Source: Planctomycetota bacterium
Lineage (GTDB): Bacteria; Planctomycetota; Planctomycetia; Gemmatales; Gemmataceae
Reading direction: 5' to 3'
Length of the DNA stretch: 64,000 nucleotides
Assembly: GCA_016873225.1 (NCBI GenBank)
Contig: VGXS01000017.1
Span: 16,218-80,217 of the forward strand
Each line of letters starts with the position of its first letter. The stretch's first letter is position 1. The notes beneath the pieces were generated by a model. The model saw only the letters and a list, made by a program, of their open reading frames with translations, ran no database searches and had not been told where the DNA came from. The translations under genes and the position numbers were made by a program. Shown here one piece after another: positions 18,301 to 25,260 of the stretch.

Positions 18301-18720
18301 CAGGATGACGGGCCGGTCGCCCCGGCTGAGCCGGGCGAGGGTGCGCAGGCGGTGAGGCGTGGCCGGGTCGGAAGCCTCGTCCTCCCCCGGAAGGCAGGTG
18401 AGGGCGGGAAAGATCTCGGCGTCACCCTCGCCAAAGGAGGCCAGTTCGTGCTGCCAGGCGTGCAGGTCGCGCGGCAATGGAATCACCACGAGCAAGGCAC
18501 CCTGGCGCCCCGCCGCCAGCGCGGCCACGGCCAGGCCGGCTGATGATCCCCAGGCCCCGTCGATCGCCGCGGACCTCCCTTGGCCAAGCGCCTCGAGAAC
18601 CGGCGACAGCATGCCGTCCGCCAGCAGAAGGCCGGGCATTCCCGGCAGATCATGTGGAAGGGGGGATGTCGCTTCCGCACCCTCCGGATGGCGCCTGATG
18701 AATCCCAATGCGGCCTCCAA
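15337..18720 (-). CDS. mfd: Transcription-repair coupling factor Mfd
   Basis: A 1127-residue ATP-dependent translocase that removes stalled RNA polymerase from DNA lesions and recruits UvrA. The N-terminal UvrB-like modules lead to a CarD-like polymerase-interacting domain (PGDLVVHVSHGIARFEGM). A RecG-like helicase follows, with GDVGFGKTELAL (Walker A), IDEEQRFGVEHKEKLK (DEEQ box), TATPIPRTLHLAL and the QLRGRVGRSRERAFAYL motif VI region. The C-terminal domain is complete. An Ala/Gly-rich insertion of about 30 residues interrupts the polymerase-interacting domain before EHLVLEFRD. Length and domain order are normal for the family. A strong hairpin lies on each side of the gene. Confidence 0.97.
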   Translation of the reverse strand: MEAALGFIRRHPEGAEATSPLPHDLPGMPGLLLADGMLSPVLEALGQGRSAAIDGAWGSSAGLAVAALAAGRQGALLVVIPLPRDLHAWQHELASFGEGDAEIFPALTCLPGEDEASDPATPHRLRTLARLSRGDRPVILATPAALLQPVPSPESLDRKGWPARKGDMLDLLALRRWLAENGYSPGEVVEGPGSFASRGGIIDIWSPEAEHPVRLELFGDEIEGMRPFSPATQRALEEVAETRFMPVRDPAELAPNNSCLSDHLGSSGKVVLAEPGEIRRQAESLGDRTASAQGTLSARAMMASLMSRPRVDISSLPESEASVACHLAVESVARLSGNIQRVRDELDQVALNDQVLVACQGSGETARLGEVLAAGQVARADRLRLVPGFVRSGFRLLRPGAAGVVILGSQDLFHREVVGGAVPGQPSRSQRKVESRAIDSFLELAPGDLVVHVSHGIARFEGMELLDRTQARGQTGTANAAPARAGEAQAAAGSAEEHLVLEFRDRVRVFVPISKINLVQKYVGASGAVELSRFGSASWQKKRDKVAEAVIDLAADMIQVQAARAARPGRAWPADSQWMREFEASFPYQETPDQLAAMAEIKADLEKARPMDRLVCGDVGFGKTELALRAAFKVADSGGQVAVLVPTTVLAEQHYRTFSQRMAEYPLSVACLNRFRPPAEQRRIIKALAEGSVDVVIGTHRLVSRDVSFRDLGLAVIDEEQRFGVEHKEKLKQLREKVDVLTMTATPIPRTLHLALLGIRDISNLETPPPDRQPVETRVTRFEDELVRQAILREMNRDGQVFFVHNRVYDIKAVEAKLQRLVPEARIVVAHGQMDGDELENAMVRFLRREADILLSTTIIESGLDIPSANTIFIDDADTYGLAELHQLRGRVGRSRERAFAYLLVNPSKILEADASKRLKAIEEFTALGSGFKIALRDLEIRGAGNILGTQQSGHIATVGYEMYCQLLDNAVRQMRNQPLQEPVEVNVDLGWPAYLPADYVPGQRQRIEVYRRLARVRELSTLEDFRRELRDRFGQIPAPVEWLVRLAEVRIRADALKVASVHYDRSQEAFNKLDIVFAGRDPRRLDELARRDPRLRRVDALNVYLRPEQHEREPDAVYRLVTRALG

Positions 18721-18735
18721 TCCGCAAACGCCTAC

Positions 18736-18758
18736 GGCCGGGGCATCTCGCCCCGGCC
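18736..18758. terminator. Hairpin between halogenase-like gene and mfd
   Basis: GGCCGGGGC (18736-18744) pairs perfectly with GCCCCGGCC (18750-18758) with a 5-base loop. It lies downstream of the minus-strand halogenase-like gene and just upstream of mfd, so it probably terminates the former and separates the two transcripts. Confidence 0.6.
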
Positions 18759-18791
18759 TGTTTCCGACATTTAAATCTTACGGAACGGGGG

Positions 18792-20051
18792 TCAGACCGC
18801 CGACGGCATAGTCAGCATCTCGGCGCGCATGGCGTCGAGTGGAGCGATAATTTCATCGACGCTGTCCTTGAACAGGTCACCAATGAGAAGGTCGATCAGG
18901 TGGCGCTTCATTTCGGGGTGCTTGCGGATGAAGGCTCCGAAATTGAAGCCCTCATAGAACGCGTACACAAGCCTCTTCATCCGGTCCATGCCTTGCAAGT
19001 AGCGGGGCCCCCAGTCTCCCAAGGTTTTGCCCGAAAGGTCGCCGGAGGAGAAACCGTTGATCACGGCGTCCGCGCCCATCTCGCCACTCTTGAGGGCCAA
19101 GAAGACTCCGGAACTGTAAATCGGGTCGAGAAACCCGAAGGCGTCGCCAACGAGCACCCAGCCGTCGCCGGCGACATGGTCGCAGCGGTAGCTGAAGTCT
19201 TTGGTTGAGTAAAAGGGACCGACCTGTTTCCCGGGCATCACGCGTTTCTTGGCGGCGGGGCAGCACTCGAGTTGCTCATGGAAGATGGCGCCGAGGTCGC
19301 GAGGGCCGCCGGGGGGGAAAAGGTCTTCAAGGCCCGAGACCACTCCCACCGAGACGATATTGTCCTTGAGCGGAATGTACCAGAACCAGCCCTTCTTTCC
19401 TTGGGTGGCCAGTACGAGCGTCGCGCCCTCGTCAAGGCGGCCCGGTTCACGCGTGGCACCCTCGTAATAAGTCCAAATGCTCGACTTGCGCAGGAGCGGG
19501 TCGGGCTTTTTGAGCCCCAGTTTGTTGGCGATGAGGGCCGTTTGGCCGGTCGCATCGATCACCACATCCGCGGCGATGTCAAATTCGGGTCCGTTTTTGG
19601 GGATGAGGCGGGCGCCCATGGCCTTGCCGTTTTCCATATGCACATCGCGGGCGCTGTGGCCCTCCAGCACCATGGCTCCATGAACCCGGGCGTTGTCGAC
19701 AAGCATCGAATCGAATTCGCTGCGCACCACTTGCCAGGTTTGGGCGCTTTCGTGGGGATTGTTCTCGAAGAAATAAAATGGCTGCGATTCCTTGCCAGTC
19801 TCCGTGACAAACTGCACTGAGAATTTGGGCGTGTGGCGGCTTCCCTTCATGCGTTCGATCACGCCGAGGCGCCTGAGCGTGTGGTAGGTGTCGGGCATGA
19901 GCGATTCGCCGATGTGGAACCTTGGTCCCTTTTCCCGTTCCACAAGCACAGTCTTGAGGCCTGCCTGGGCGCACAGGGCGGCGGCAGTGGATCCCGCGGG
20001 CCCGCCACCAAGTACCAAAACCTGGGTTCGGCGTTCATTGAGGGCGATCAT
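18792..20051 (-). CDS. Flavin-dependent halogenase-like FAD monooxygenase
   Basis: A 419-residue flavoprotein. The FAD-binding motif is LGGGPAGSTAAALCAQAG, with the acidic VER at the end of strand two. Both hallmarks of flavin-dependent halogenases are present: WxWxIP at W222-P227 (WFWYIP) and Fx.Px.Sx.G at 307-315 (FLDPIYSSG). K76 (TPKFSVQF) is positioned like the essential lysine of these enzymes. GDAFGFLDP is the second flavin motif. Relatives without halogenating activity (geranylgeranyl-reductase type) share the first and last motifs but not WxWxIP. The substrate is unknown and no flavin reductase or carrier protein is nearby. GGAGAG precedes the ATG. Confidence 0.82.
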   Translation of the reverse strand: MIALNERRTQVLVLGGGPAGSTAAALCAQAGLKTVLVEREKGPRFHIGESLMPDTYHTLRRLGVIERMKGSRHTPKFSVQFVTETGKESQPFYFFENNPHESAQTWQVVRSEFDSMLVDNARVHGAMVLEGHSARDVHMENGKAMGARLIPKNGPEFDIAADVVIDATGQTALIANKLGLKKPDPLLRKSSIWTYYEGATREPGRLDEGATLVLATQGKKGWFWYIPLKDNIVSVGVVSGLEDLFPPGGPRDLGAIFHEQLECCPAAKKRVMPGKQVGPFYSTKDFSYRCDHVAGDGWVLVGDAFGFLDPIYSSGVFLALKSGEMGADAVINGFSSGDLSGKTLGDWGPRYLQGMDRMKRLVYAFYEGFNFGAFIRKHPEMKRHLIDLLIGDLFKDSVDEIIAPLDAMRAEMLTMPSAV

Positions 20052-20070
20052 GAAATCTCTCCATCAGATT

Positions 20071-20084
20071 GTTGTTTTAACAAC
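20071..20084. promoter_or_regulatory. Palindromic operator-like site upstream of the halogenase-like gene
   Basis: GTTGTT (20071-20076) and AACAAC (20079-20084) form a perfect dyad with a two-base centre, about 20 bases before the minus-strand start codon. The TTGTT-N4-AACAA form resembles MarR-family operators. No regulator gene is adjacent. Confidence 0.35.
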
Positions 20085-20113
20085 TAATAGCCTGCCTGGC
20101 GGGCCGGGTCAAC

Positions 20114-20177
20114 TTGCCCGCCCGTTTGGCTGGATTCCTGTTGCCCGCCCGTTTGGCTCGCTTCCTGTTGCCCGCGG
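20114..20177 (+). repeat. 27-base tandem repeat, about 2.4 copies
   Basis: Units at 20114-20140 and 20141-20167 (TTGCCCGCCCGTTTGGCT...TTCCTG) differ at only two bases, and a third partial unit starts at 20168. The array lies between the divergent halogenase-like and caspase-like genes. Since the unit is a multiple of three, it stays open in the caspase frame, but the ribosome site and zinc ribbon favour a start downstream of it. Confidence 0.75.
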
Positions 20178-20224
20178 AGGCTTCGAGGTTGTCTAATGGT
20201 GTTGAGACATCACGGGGGATGGCC

Positions 20225-22372
20225 ATGAGCGAAGAAACGATCTCCATGCGGTGCCCTAGTTGCGCCTCGGCGATGCGGGTACCGGCCTCGTTCGCTGGAA
20301 AAACCGCCCGCTGCCGCAAATGCCAGTCATCGTTCACCGTCGCGGCCCCCGCGGGCAAGGCACCCCAACCAGCTCCCGCGCCCCGGCCGTCCCGTCCAGT
20401 TCCGCCTGCCCCGGTAAATCCTCCGGTTGCCCGTTCGCCCCAACCCGCCCCCGCGCCTGTTCCCGCCTCCCCCGCTCCGATCCCCGTCCAATCGGCCCCC
20501 AAACCACCCGTCCCGCCCTCGCCACGCCGGAATCGCGGCATTCCCTTGGGCGCCTGGGTGGCTTTGTTGTTCATGACAGCCGTCACGCTGACCACCTCCA
20601 GCGCGGCGGCTTACCTGTATTTGGGGCCTGATTTCCGCGGCGGCATGGCTGACCAGGGAGAGCGGCAGGTAGTCGAAGGGGAGGCGGCGCCTCAGGCGGA
20701 AAACAAAAAGGGAGCAGCCAAGGGAACCCCCCAGACCGTCAATGCTCCCTTCCCGCGCAGGGCCCTGTTTATCGCCGTCAATAATTACCTGTTCAACAAC
20801 CCGGTTCAGCAGGGCTCGGGAAATGGTTGGAAAGGGCTCGACAAGCTGCAGCGCCAATTTGAGGTATACCTGCGCTTCCCACCCACCCAGACGCTGCAGG
20901 TCAGTGACGCCGTTCCGGGTTCGCCCCCGCCCACCCGTCAGGTGATCGAGAAGACAATCGAATCGTTCGCTTCTTCCTCCCGTTCGCAGGATAGCATCGT
21001 GCTCTGGTTTACCGGGCATGCCGCCATGGCGGGCGATAAGGCTTGTCTGGTGCCCATCGAGGGCGAACTCGATAATCCGGCCAGCTTGATACCCTTGGAA
21101 ACGGTTTTCAAATCCCTCAAGGACTCCAAGGCGCGACAGAAGGTGCTTGTGCTGGATGTGTGCCATTACAGCCCTTCCATCGGCCAGGAGAGGCCCGGCA
21201 GCGATCCGCTGGCCGAGGCCCTGGAGAAGCAGGCCAGCGAGGCTCCTGAAGGTGTGCAGGTCTGGCTGCCCTGCCAGAAAGACCAGAATTCTTTTGAAAC
21301 CGATGAACACCCGATGGGGGTGTTCGCCTCGACGCTTCACGATCTTCTCAAGCGTGTGCCGCCGGGCTCCCAGGAGCGGGAAAAGCCGGTGGACTTCGAG
21401 GCTCTCAACACCTTGGTGATGAAAGGCGACTTGAAGGGCAACGGAGAACCCATTTTGGGAATCAAGGACCGGCTTGAAGGGGCCAAGCGGGATGGCAAGC
21501 AAGCCGAAATGGCCAGCAAGCTCTACGGCAAGGCCGCGACGGGGGGAGACTTCAATCCTGAAGATCCCCTGCCTCCAAGGATCGCCGCCGCCACTCCGGC
21601 GAAGCCCGACGCGGCGAGCGTTGCCTTGATGAACGATGTGTTCAAGGAAATATCCACTCCACCGATCAAGCAGGGGCACGAGGACAAGGGCCTGCGCGTG
21701 GAACTGCTGCCGCCGGTGCCCAACGAAATTGTCAAGGACTATTCGCTTGCCGACGGCGCGGAGGACACCGAACTCCGCGCGGCGGTGCGCACGGCCCGCA
21801 TCAACCTTTGGTCGGTCAGCAACGCGACCCCGCCGGCCGACATCAAGGACAAGGTGCTGGCCGCCCGTGCCCGCAACAAGAAAAACCTCGATGCCCTTGT
21901 CGACTACTACGGCAAGCCGGCCGAGGAGAATCGCTTCAAGGCCGATGTCGAACGCAACCAGCGGGATGTCGCGGGGGTGTACGCCGTGCTTGAGGAAGAC
22001 CTCGAGAACCTCACCAGCGACGACATGAAGAAGGCGTTGGAGAAGGAACCCAAGAGGTGGCAGGCCAACTACCGTTACATTGTGAGCAGGATCGAGGCGC
22101 AGATCGCTTTCCTGTTTGAATACCAGTCGATGCTGGGTCTCATCCGTAAGGAATTTCCACCGCTGGAGAAAAACCACAGCGGCTGGAGGCTCGCGAGCGC
22201 CACCAAGCTGCGCGGAGACCGCAAGGGCCAACAGTTGGCCAAGTCGGCCGCAACAGGCCTTGAAAAGCTCGGCAAGGAAACAGCCGGCAGCCCTTGGGCC
22301 ATCATGGCCAAGCGCGACCGACTCACGGCCTTGGGCCTTGAGTGGCAAAGCTCCGCCGGGCGCAAGGAGTAA
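20225..22372 (+). CDS. Membrane-anchored caspase-like (peptidase C14) protein with N-terminal zinc ribbon
   Basis: A 715-residue protein. Residues 9-40 are an MJ0042-type zinc ribbon (CPSCASAMRVPASF then CRKCQSSF). A Pro-rich linker follows, then one membrane helix near 112-135. The caspase-like fold starts at RRALFIAVNNYL and has catalytic H265 (LWFTGHAAM) and C313 (LVLDVCHYS), 48 residues apart as in metacaspases. The C-terminal 290 residues are charged and helical with no domain I recognise. The start at 20225 has GGGGG six bases upstream; the frame is open back to 20114 through a tandem repeat. The sulfatase gene begins seven bases after the stop, so they are probably co-transcribed. Confidence 0.85.
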   Translation: MSEETISMRCPSCASAMRVPASFAGKTARCRKCQSSFTVAAPAGKAPQPAPAPRPSRPVPPAPVNPPVARSPQPAPAPVPASPAPIPVQSAPKPPVPPSPRRNRGIPLGAWVALLFMTAVTLTTSSAAAYLYLGPDFRGGMADQGERQVVEGEAAPQAENKKGAAKGTPQTVNAPFPRRALFIAVNNYLFNNPVQQGSGNGWKGLDKLQRQFEVYLRFPPTQTLQVSDAVPGSPPPTRQVIEKTIESFASSSRSQDSIVLWFTGHAAMAGDKACLVPIEGELDNPASLIPLETVFKSLKDSKARQKVLVLDVCHYSPSIGQERPGSDPLAEALEKQASEAPEGVQVWLPCQKDQNSFETDEHPMGVFASTLHDLLKRVPPGSQEREKPVDFEALNTLVMKGDLKGNGEPILGIKDRLEGAKRDGKQAEMASKLYGKAATGGDFNPEDPLPPRIAAATPAKPDAASVALMNDVFKEISTPPIKQGHEDKGLRVELLPPVPNEIVKDYSLADGAEDTELRAAVRTARINLWSVSNATPPADIKDKVLAARARNKKNLDALVDYYGKPAEENRFKADVERNQRDVAGVYAVLEEDLENLTSDDMKKALEKEPKRWQANYRYIVSRIEAQIAFLFEYQSMLGLIRKEFPPLEKNHSGWRLASATKLRGDRKGQQLAKSAATGLEKLGKETAGSPWAIMAKRDRLTALGLEWQSSAGRKE

Positions 22373-22378
22373 GGATTC

Positions 22379-23683
22379 ATGCTGGCTTGCCTGCTGGCGG
22401 CGCTTTTGGCTGGTGCCGACCGGTCACCTCCCAATGTTGTGCTTATCATCTCCGACGACCAGGGGTGGACCGATTACGGCTTCATGGGGCATCCAAGGGT
22501 CAAGACTCCCCATCTCGACAAACTGGCCGCCGAGTCCCGATTGTTCACGAGGGGGTATGTCACCAGCAGCCTCTGTTGCCCGTCGCTGTCAGCCATCCTC
22601 ACGGGGCGTTACCCGCACCAGACCCGCATCACCGGCAACGAGCCACCCACCCCCGCCGGCATCGCCAAGGGAACCCGTTACCGCGATCCGGGCTTTCTGG
22701 CGCAGGTACGAAGGCTCAACGGATTCCTGCAGGAACAACCCCGCATTCCGGCCCTGTTGGCGGCCAAGGGCTACCGCTCCTTTCAGGCGGGAAAATGGTG
22801 GGGCGGATCCTTTGCCACAGGCGGCTTCACCGACGGGATGAGCCATGGCGATCCGCTCCGGGGTGGACGCCATGGCGACGAGGGACTGGAAATTGGCCGG
22901 AAGACCCTCGAACCGGTGACGCGTTTCATGGACAAGTGCCAGGCCGACCGCGCGCCGTTTTTTGTGTGGTATGCGCCCATGCTTCCCCACACGCCGCACA
23001 ACCCGCCACCCCGCTTCGTGGACCCGCAGCGCGAAGGAGCATCATCGTTACCGCAGGCGAAGTATCTGGCCATGTGTGGATGGTTCGACGAAACCTGCGG
23101 TCAACTGCTCAGGCATCTGGATGACAAGGGCCTGCGCGAGAACACAATCGTTGTCTATGTCACGGACAACGGCTGGATTCAGGATTCCGCTGGCCCGGGG
23201 TACCGGTCCGACAGCAAGCAGTCGCAATATGACGGCGGGTTGCGTACGCCGATCATGGTCCGCTGGCCGGGCAAGGTGAAGGCCGCGAGAATCGAGAAAC
23301 CGGTTTCCAGCATCGACATCGCGCCGACAATTCTCCGTGCCGTGGGTATTCCAGCGCCCGATTCATTAGCTGGAATTGATTTGCTGGATGACGGCAAAGT
23401 TTCCTCCCGCGGGCCGGTCATGGGGGCATGTTTTCTTCACGATGCGGTGGATATTGAGAAACCTTCCGCTAGCTGGACATATCGTTGGATGGTTGATGGA
23501 GATTACAAGAGAATTCTTCCGAATGACAAAATTGTCACCAAGGCCAACAAGCCGGGCCGGGGATTGGGGCCGGAGCTGTACAAAATCACCAGCGATCCGT
23601 TCGAGGAAACGAACCTAAGCGCCATGGAAATCAATCGCGCAAGCCGAATGGATGCTGTTTTGGCAGATTGGTGGACACCCTGA
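22379..23683 (+). CDS. Sulfatase with variant active-site motif (CCPSL)
   Basis: A 434-residue secreted S1-type sulfatase: signal-like start (MLACLLAALLAG), metal site PNVVLIISDDQGWTDYG, and TPHLDKLAAES. The formylglycine region is C66-C67-P68-S69-L70 followed by SAILTGRYPHQTRITG, so the usual Arg of C-x-P-S-R is Leu. HTPHNPP and VVYVTDNGW are the remaining metal and substrate segments. Length is normal and no frameshift is seen. Whether the variant is matured to formylglycine is open; a phosphodiesterase or N-sulfatase role is possible. It follows the caspase-like gene with a seven-base start-to-stop spacing. Confidence 0.85.
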   Translation: MLACLLAALLAGADRSPPNVVLIISDDQGWTDYGFMGHPRVKTPHLDKLAAESRLFTRGYVTSSLCCPSLSAILTGRYPHQTRITGNEPPTPAGIAKGTRYRDPGFLAQVRRLNGFLQEQPRIPALLAAKGYRSFQAGKWWGGSFATGGFTDGMSHGDPLRGGRHGDEGLEIGRKTLEPVTRFMDKCQADRAPFFVWYAPMLPHTPHNPPPRFVDPQREGASSLPQAKYLAMCGWFDETCGQLLRHLDDKGLRENTIVVYVTDNGWIQDSAGPGYRSDSKQSQYDGGLRTPIMVRWPGKVKAARIEKPVSSIDIAPTILRAVGIPAPDSLAGIDLLDDGKVSSRGPVMGACFLHDAVDIEKPSASWTYRWMVDGDYKRILPNDKIVTKANKPGRGLGPELYKITSDPFEETNLSAMEINRASRMDAVLADWWTP

Positions 23684-23942
23684 ATTCCGCTCGTAGTGAC
23701 GAAACCGGAAAATAATTGGAAAGATGTGGGAGAGATCCTCCCCCAAGCTGCGTCCAAGTTGATAGATTTACAATCAACCAGATGGTCTGGTTGCCGGGGA
23801 TGAAAGGTGCGAGTCGCGGATGATAAGTCATTATCCTACCGATCCTGCCGTAGTGCTCGCCCTCTTCGCGGAGACCCCGGACTGACATAGTCTCACCCCT
23901 GGACACCGCTTCCCGGGGTTTCTAAGCGGAGGTTCTGGACCG
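23684..23942 (+). other. Intergenic leader with several hairpins before the PP2C gene
   Basis: This 259-base gap has no gene. It contains a perfect hairpin AACCAGA-TGG-TCTGGTT (23776-23792), a GGGAG/CTCCC stem near 23729-23744, GATAA/TTATC near 23820-23836 and a longer-range ACCCCGG (from 23874) with CCGGGGT (ending about 23920) pairing just before the ribosome site GGAGG (23928-23932). It may be a structured 5' leader. I do not recognise a known riboswitch. Confidence 0.35.
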
Positions 23943-25136
23943 TTGAAGATTTTCGTCGCATGGGACGATCTCGAGCAGATCGACCTGATGTCCCTCTATT
24001 TGAGCAATGAGGAGAACGAACTCTTCACCACCACCGATGCCGAGGAGGGTTTTGCGGCTTTCTCGGGCACCGCGGGTTGGGAGGTAGCCGTTCTTTCCGT
24101 ACGCCTTCCCGACATTGAGAATGGCTACAGCCTTTTCAAGCGTATCCGCGCCTTGCGGCCCGAAGTTCCAGTAATTTGTGGATGTAATTCCGAGGATATT
24201 TACCGGTTGGCGCGGTTCATGGTCGGCGGCATGAAAAGCTACATTCTGCGCGACAAGAACGGTGACTTCCTCTTCCTTCTCTCCGCCATGCTCGAGAGCG
24301 TGGTCGAATGGGTGCGCGCCGAGCGCGAGCAGGCGATCGCCGGCAAACTGCGCGAGGAAGTCGAGTCGGTACGCAAAATTCAGGAAACCATCATCCCCAA
24401 GGATGTGGTTCCCCCCAAGGGTTACCGGGTGGTGGCCTGTTACGAACCTTCCCAAGTGCGCGTGATTGGCGGCCAACCCGTGACCATGGCGGGAGGCGAC
24501 TACTACGACCTGTTCAGCCTGGCCAAGGACAGGTTCGTTGTGCTCGTTGGCGATGCCTCGGGCCACGGCATGAAGGCCTGCATGTCTGTCATCACGATGC
24601 ACACCCTGGTGCGAATGCTCCGCGATGACAGCCACATGAACCCCGCCGACTTCGTGGCCACTGTCAACCGTAACCTCTGTTCCCAGACGGTGGTGAATTC
24701 CGACGGAGGATTCATCACGCTCGCCTATGGCATTCTCATCTCGGAAACCAACGAGTTTTACTGGTGCTCCGCGGGTCACCCGCCGCCAATCCTCCAAAGC
24801 TTGGATACCGGCGAGGCCGTGGCAGTAGCCGATGATGACATCGGTGGCGTGCCCCTTGGCATTGACGAAACGGCCGAATACACGGAACACAGGTTCAAGA
24901 TTCCGCCGCGTTATAGGCTACTGCTATACACCGACGGCCTGATCGAGGCGTTCCCGGAATCCGGCGGCAAGCATGTGGAGTTCGGGGTCAAGGGAGTCGC
25001 TGACTGCATGAAGCGCAACCTCGACAAGCCGATCGAGCAGGCGCTTAGGGCCCTGTTCGATGACTCGAATGCCTTCACCAAGGGTTCGGGCCGCCATGAT
25101 GACACCTCGGCGATCCTGATCGAAAGGTACGAATAA
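23943..25136 (+). CDS. PP2C/SpoIIE-type serine phosphatase with a degenerate receiver domain
   Basis: A 397-residue regulator of RsbU type. Residues 1-120 fold like a response-regulator receiver (AWDD at 6-9, GYSLFKRIRALRPEVPVI), but S52 replaces the phospho-acceptor Asp (AVLSVRLPD) and the conserved Thr and Lys are also missing. A coiled linker (125-150) joins the phosphatase, with GGDYYDLF, GDASGHGMKACM, YTDGLIEAF and RHDDTSAILI, all metal ligands present. Such enzymes dephosphorylate anti-sigma-factor antagonists. No STAS or kinase partner is adjacent. The start is TTG at 23943 with GGAGG ten bases upstream; I see no better ATG. Confidence 0.87.
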   Translation: MKIFVAWDDLEQIDLMSLYLSNEENELFTTTDAEEGFAAFSGTAGWEVAVLSVRLPDIENGYSLFKRIRALRPEVPVICGCNSEDIYRLARFMVGGMKSYILRDKNGDFLFLLSAMLESVVEWVRAEREQAIAGKLREEVESVRKIQETIIPKDVVPPKGYRVVACYEPSQVRVIGGQPVTMAGGDYYDLFSLAKDRFVVLVGDASGHGMKACMSVITMHTLVRMLRDDSHMNPADFVATVNRNLCSQTVVNSDGGFITLAYGILISETNEFYWCSAGHPPPILQSLDTGEAVAVADDDIGGVPLGIDETAEYTEHRFKIPPRYRLLLYTDGLIEAFPESGGKHVEFGVKGVADCMKRNLDKPIEQALRALFDDSNAFTKGSGRHDDTSAILIERYE

Positions 25137-25158
25137 ACCCCTACTGGCTCATCTCGAC

Positions 25159-25198
25159 CGGGGCGGCACGGGTCGTACAACGATCTTGTGCCGCCCCG
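25159..25198. terminator. Strong hairpin after the PP2C gene
   Basis: CGGGGCGGCAC (25159-25169) pairs perfectly with GTGCCGCCCCG (25188-25198), 11 base pairs with an 18-base loop, followed by AATCGTTT. It separates the phosphatase gene from the isomerase gene. Confidence 0.65.
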
Positions 25199-25260
25199 AA
25201 TCGTTTCGGCGCAGCCTCTTCCCGCCCTGACAAGCCCGGCCCTCCCTGGAGATTCCCGCC

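Noticed and set aside
20114..20177. The tandem repeat as a CRISPR array
   Set aside because: The units abut without spacers and there are fewer than three; no cas gene is present.
20327..22348. A 673-codon antisense frame over the caspase-like gene
   Set aside because: No domain or ribosome site; arises from codon bias of the real gene.
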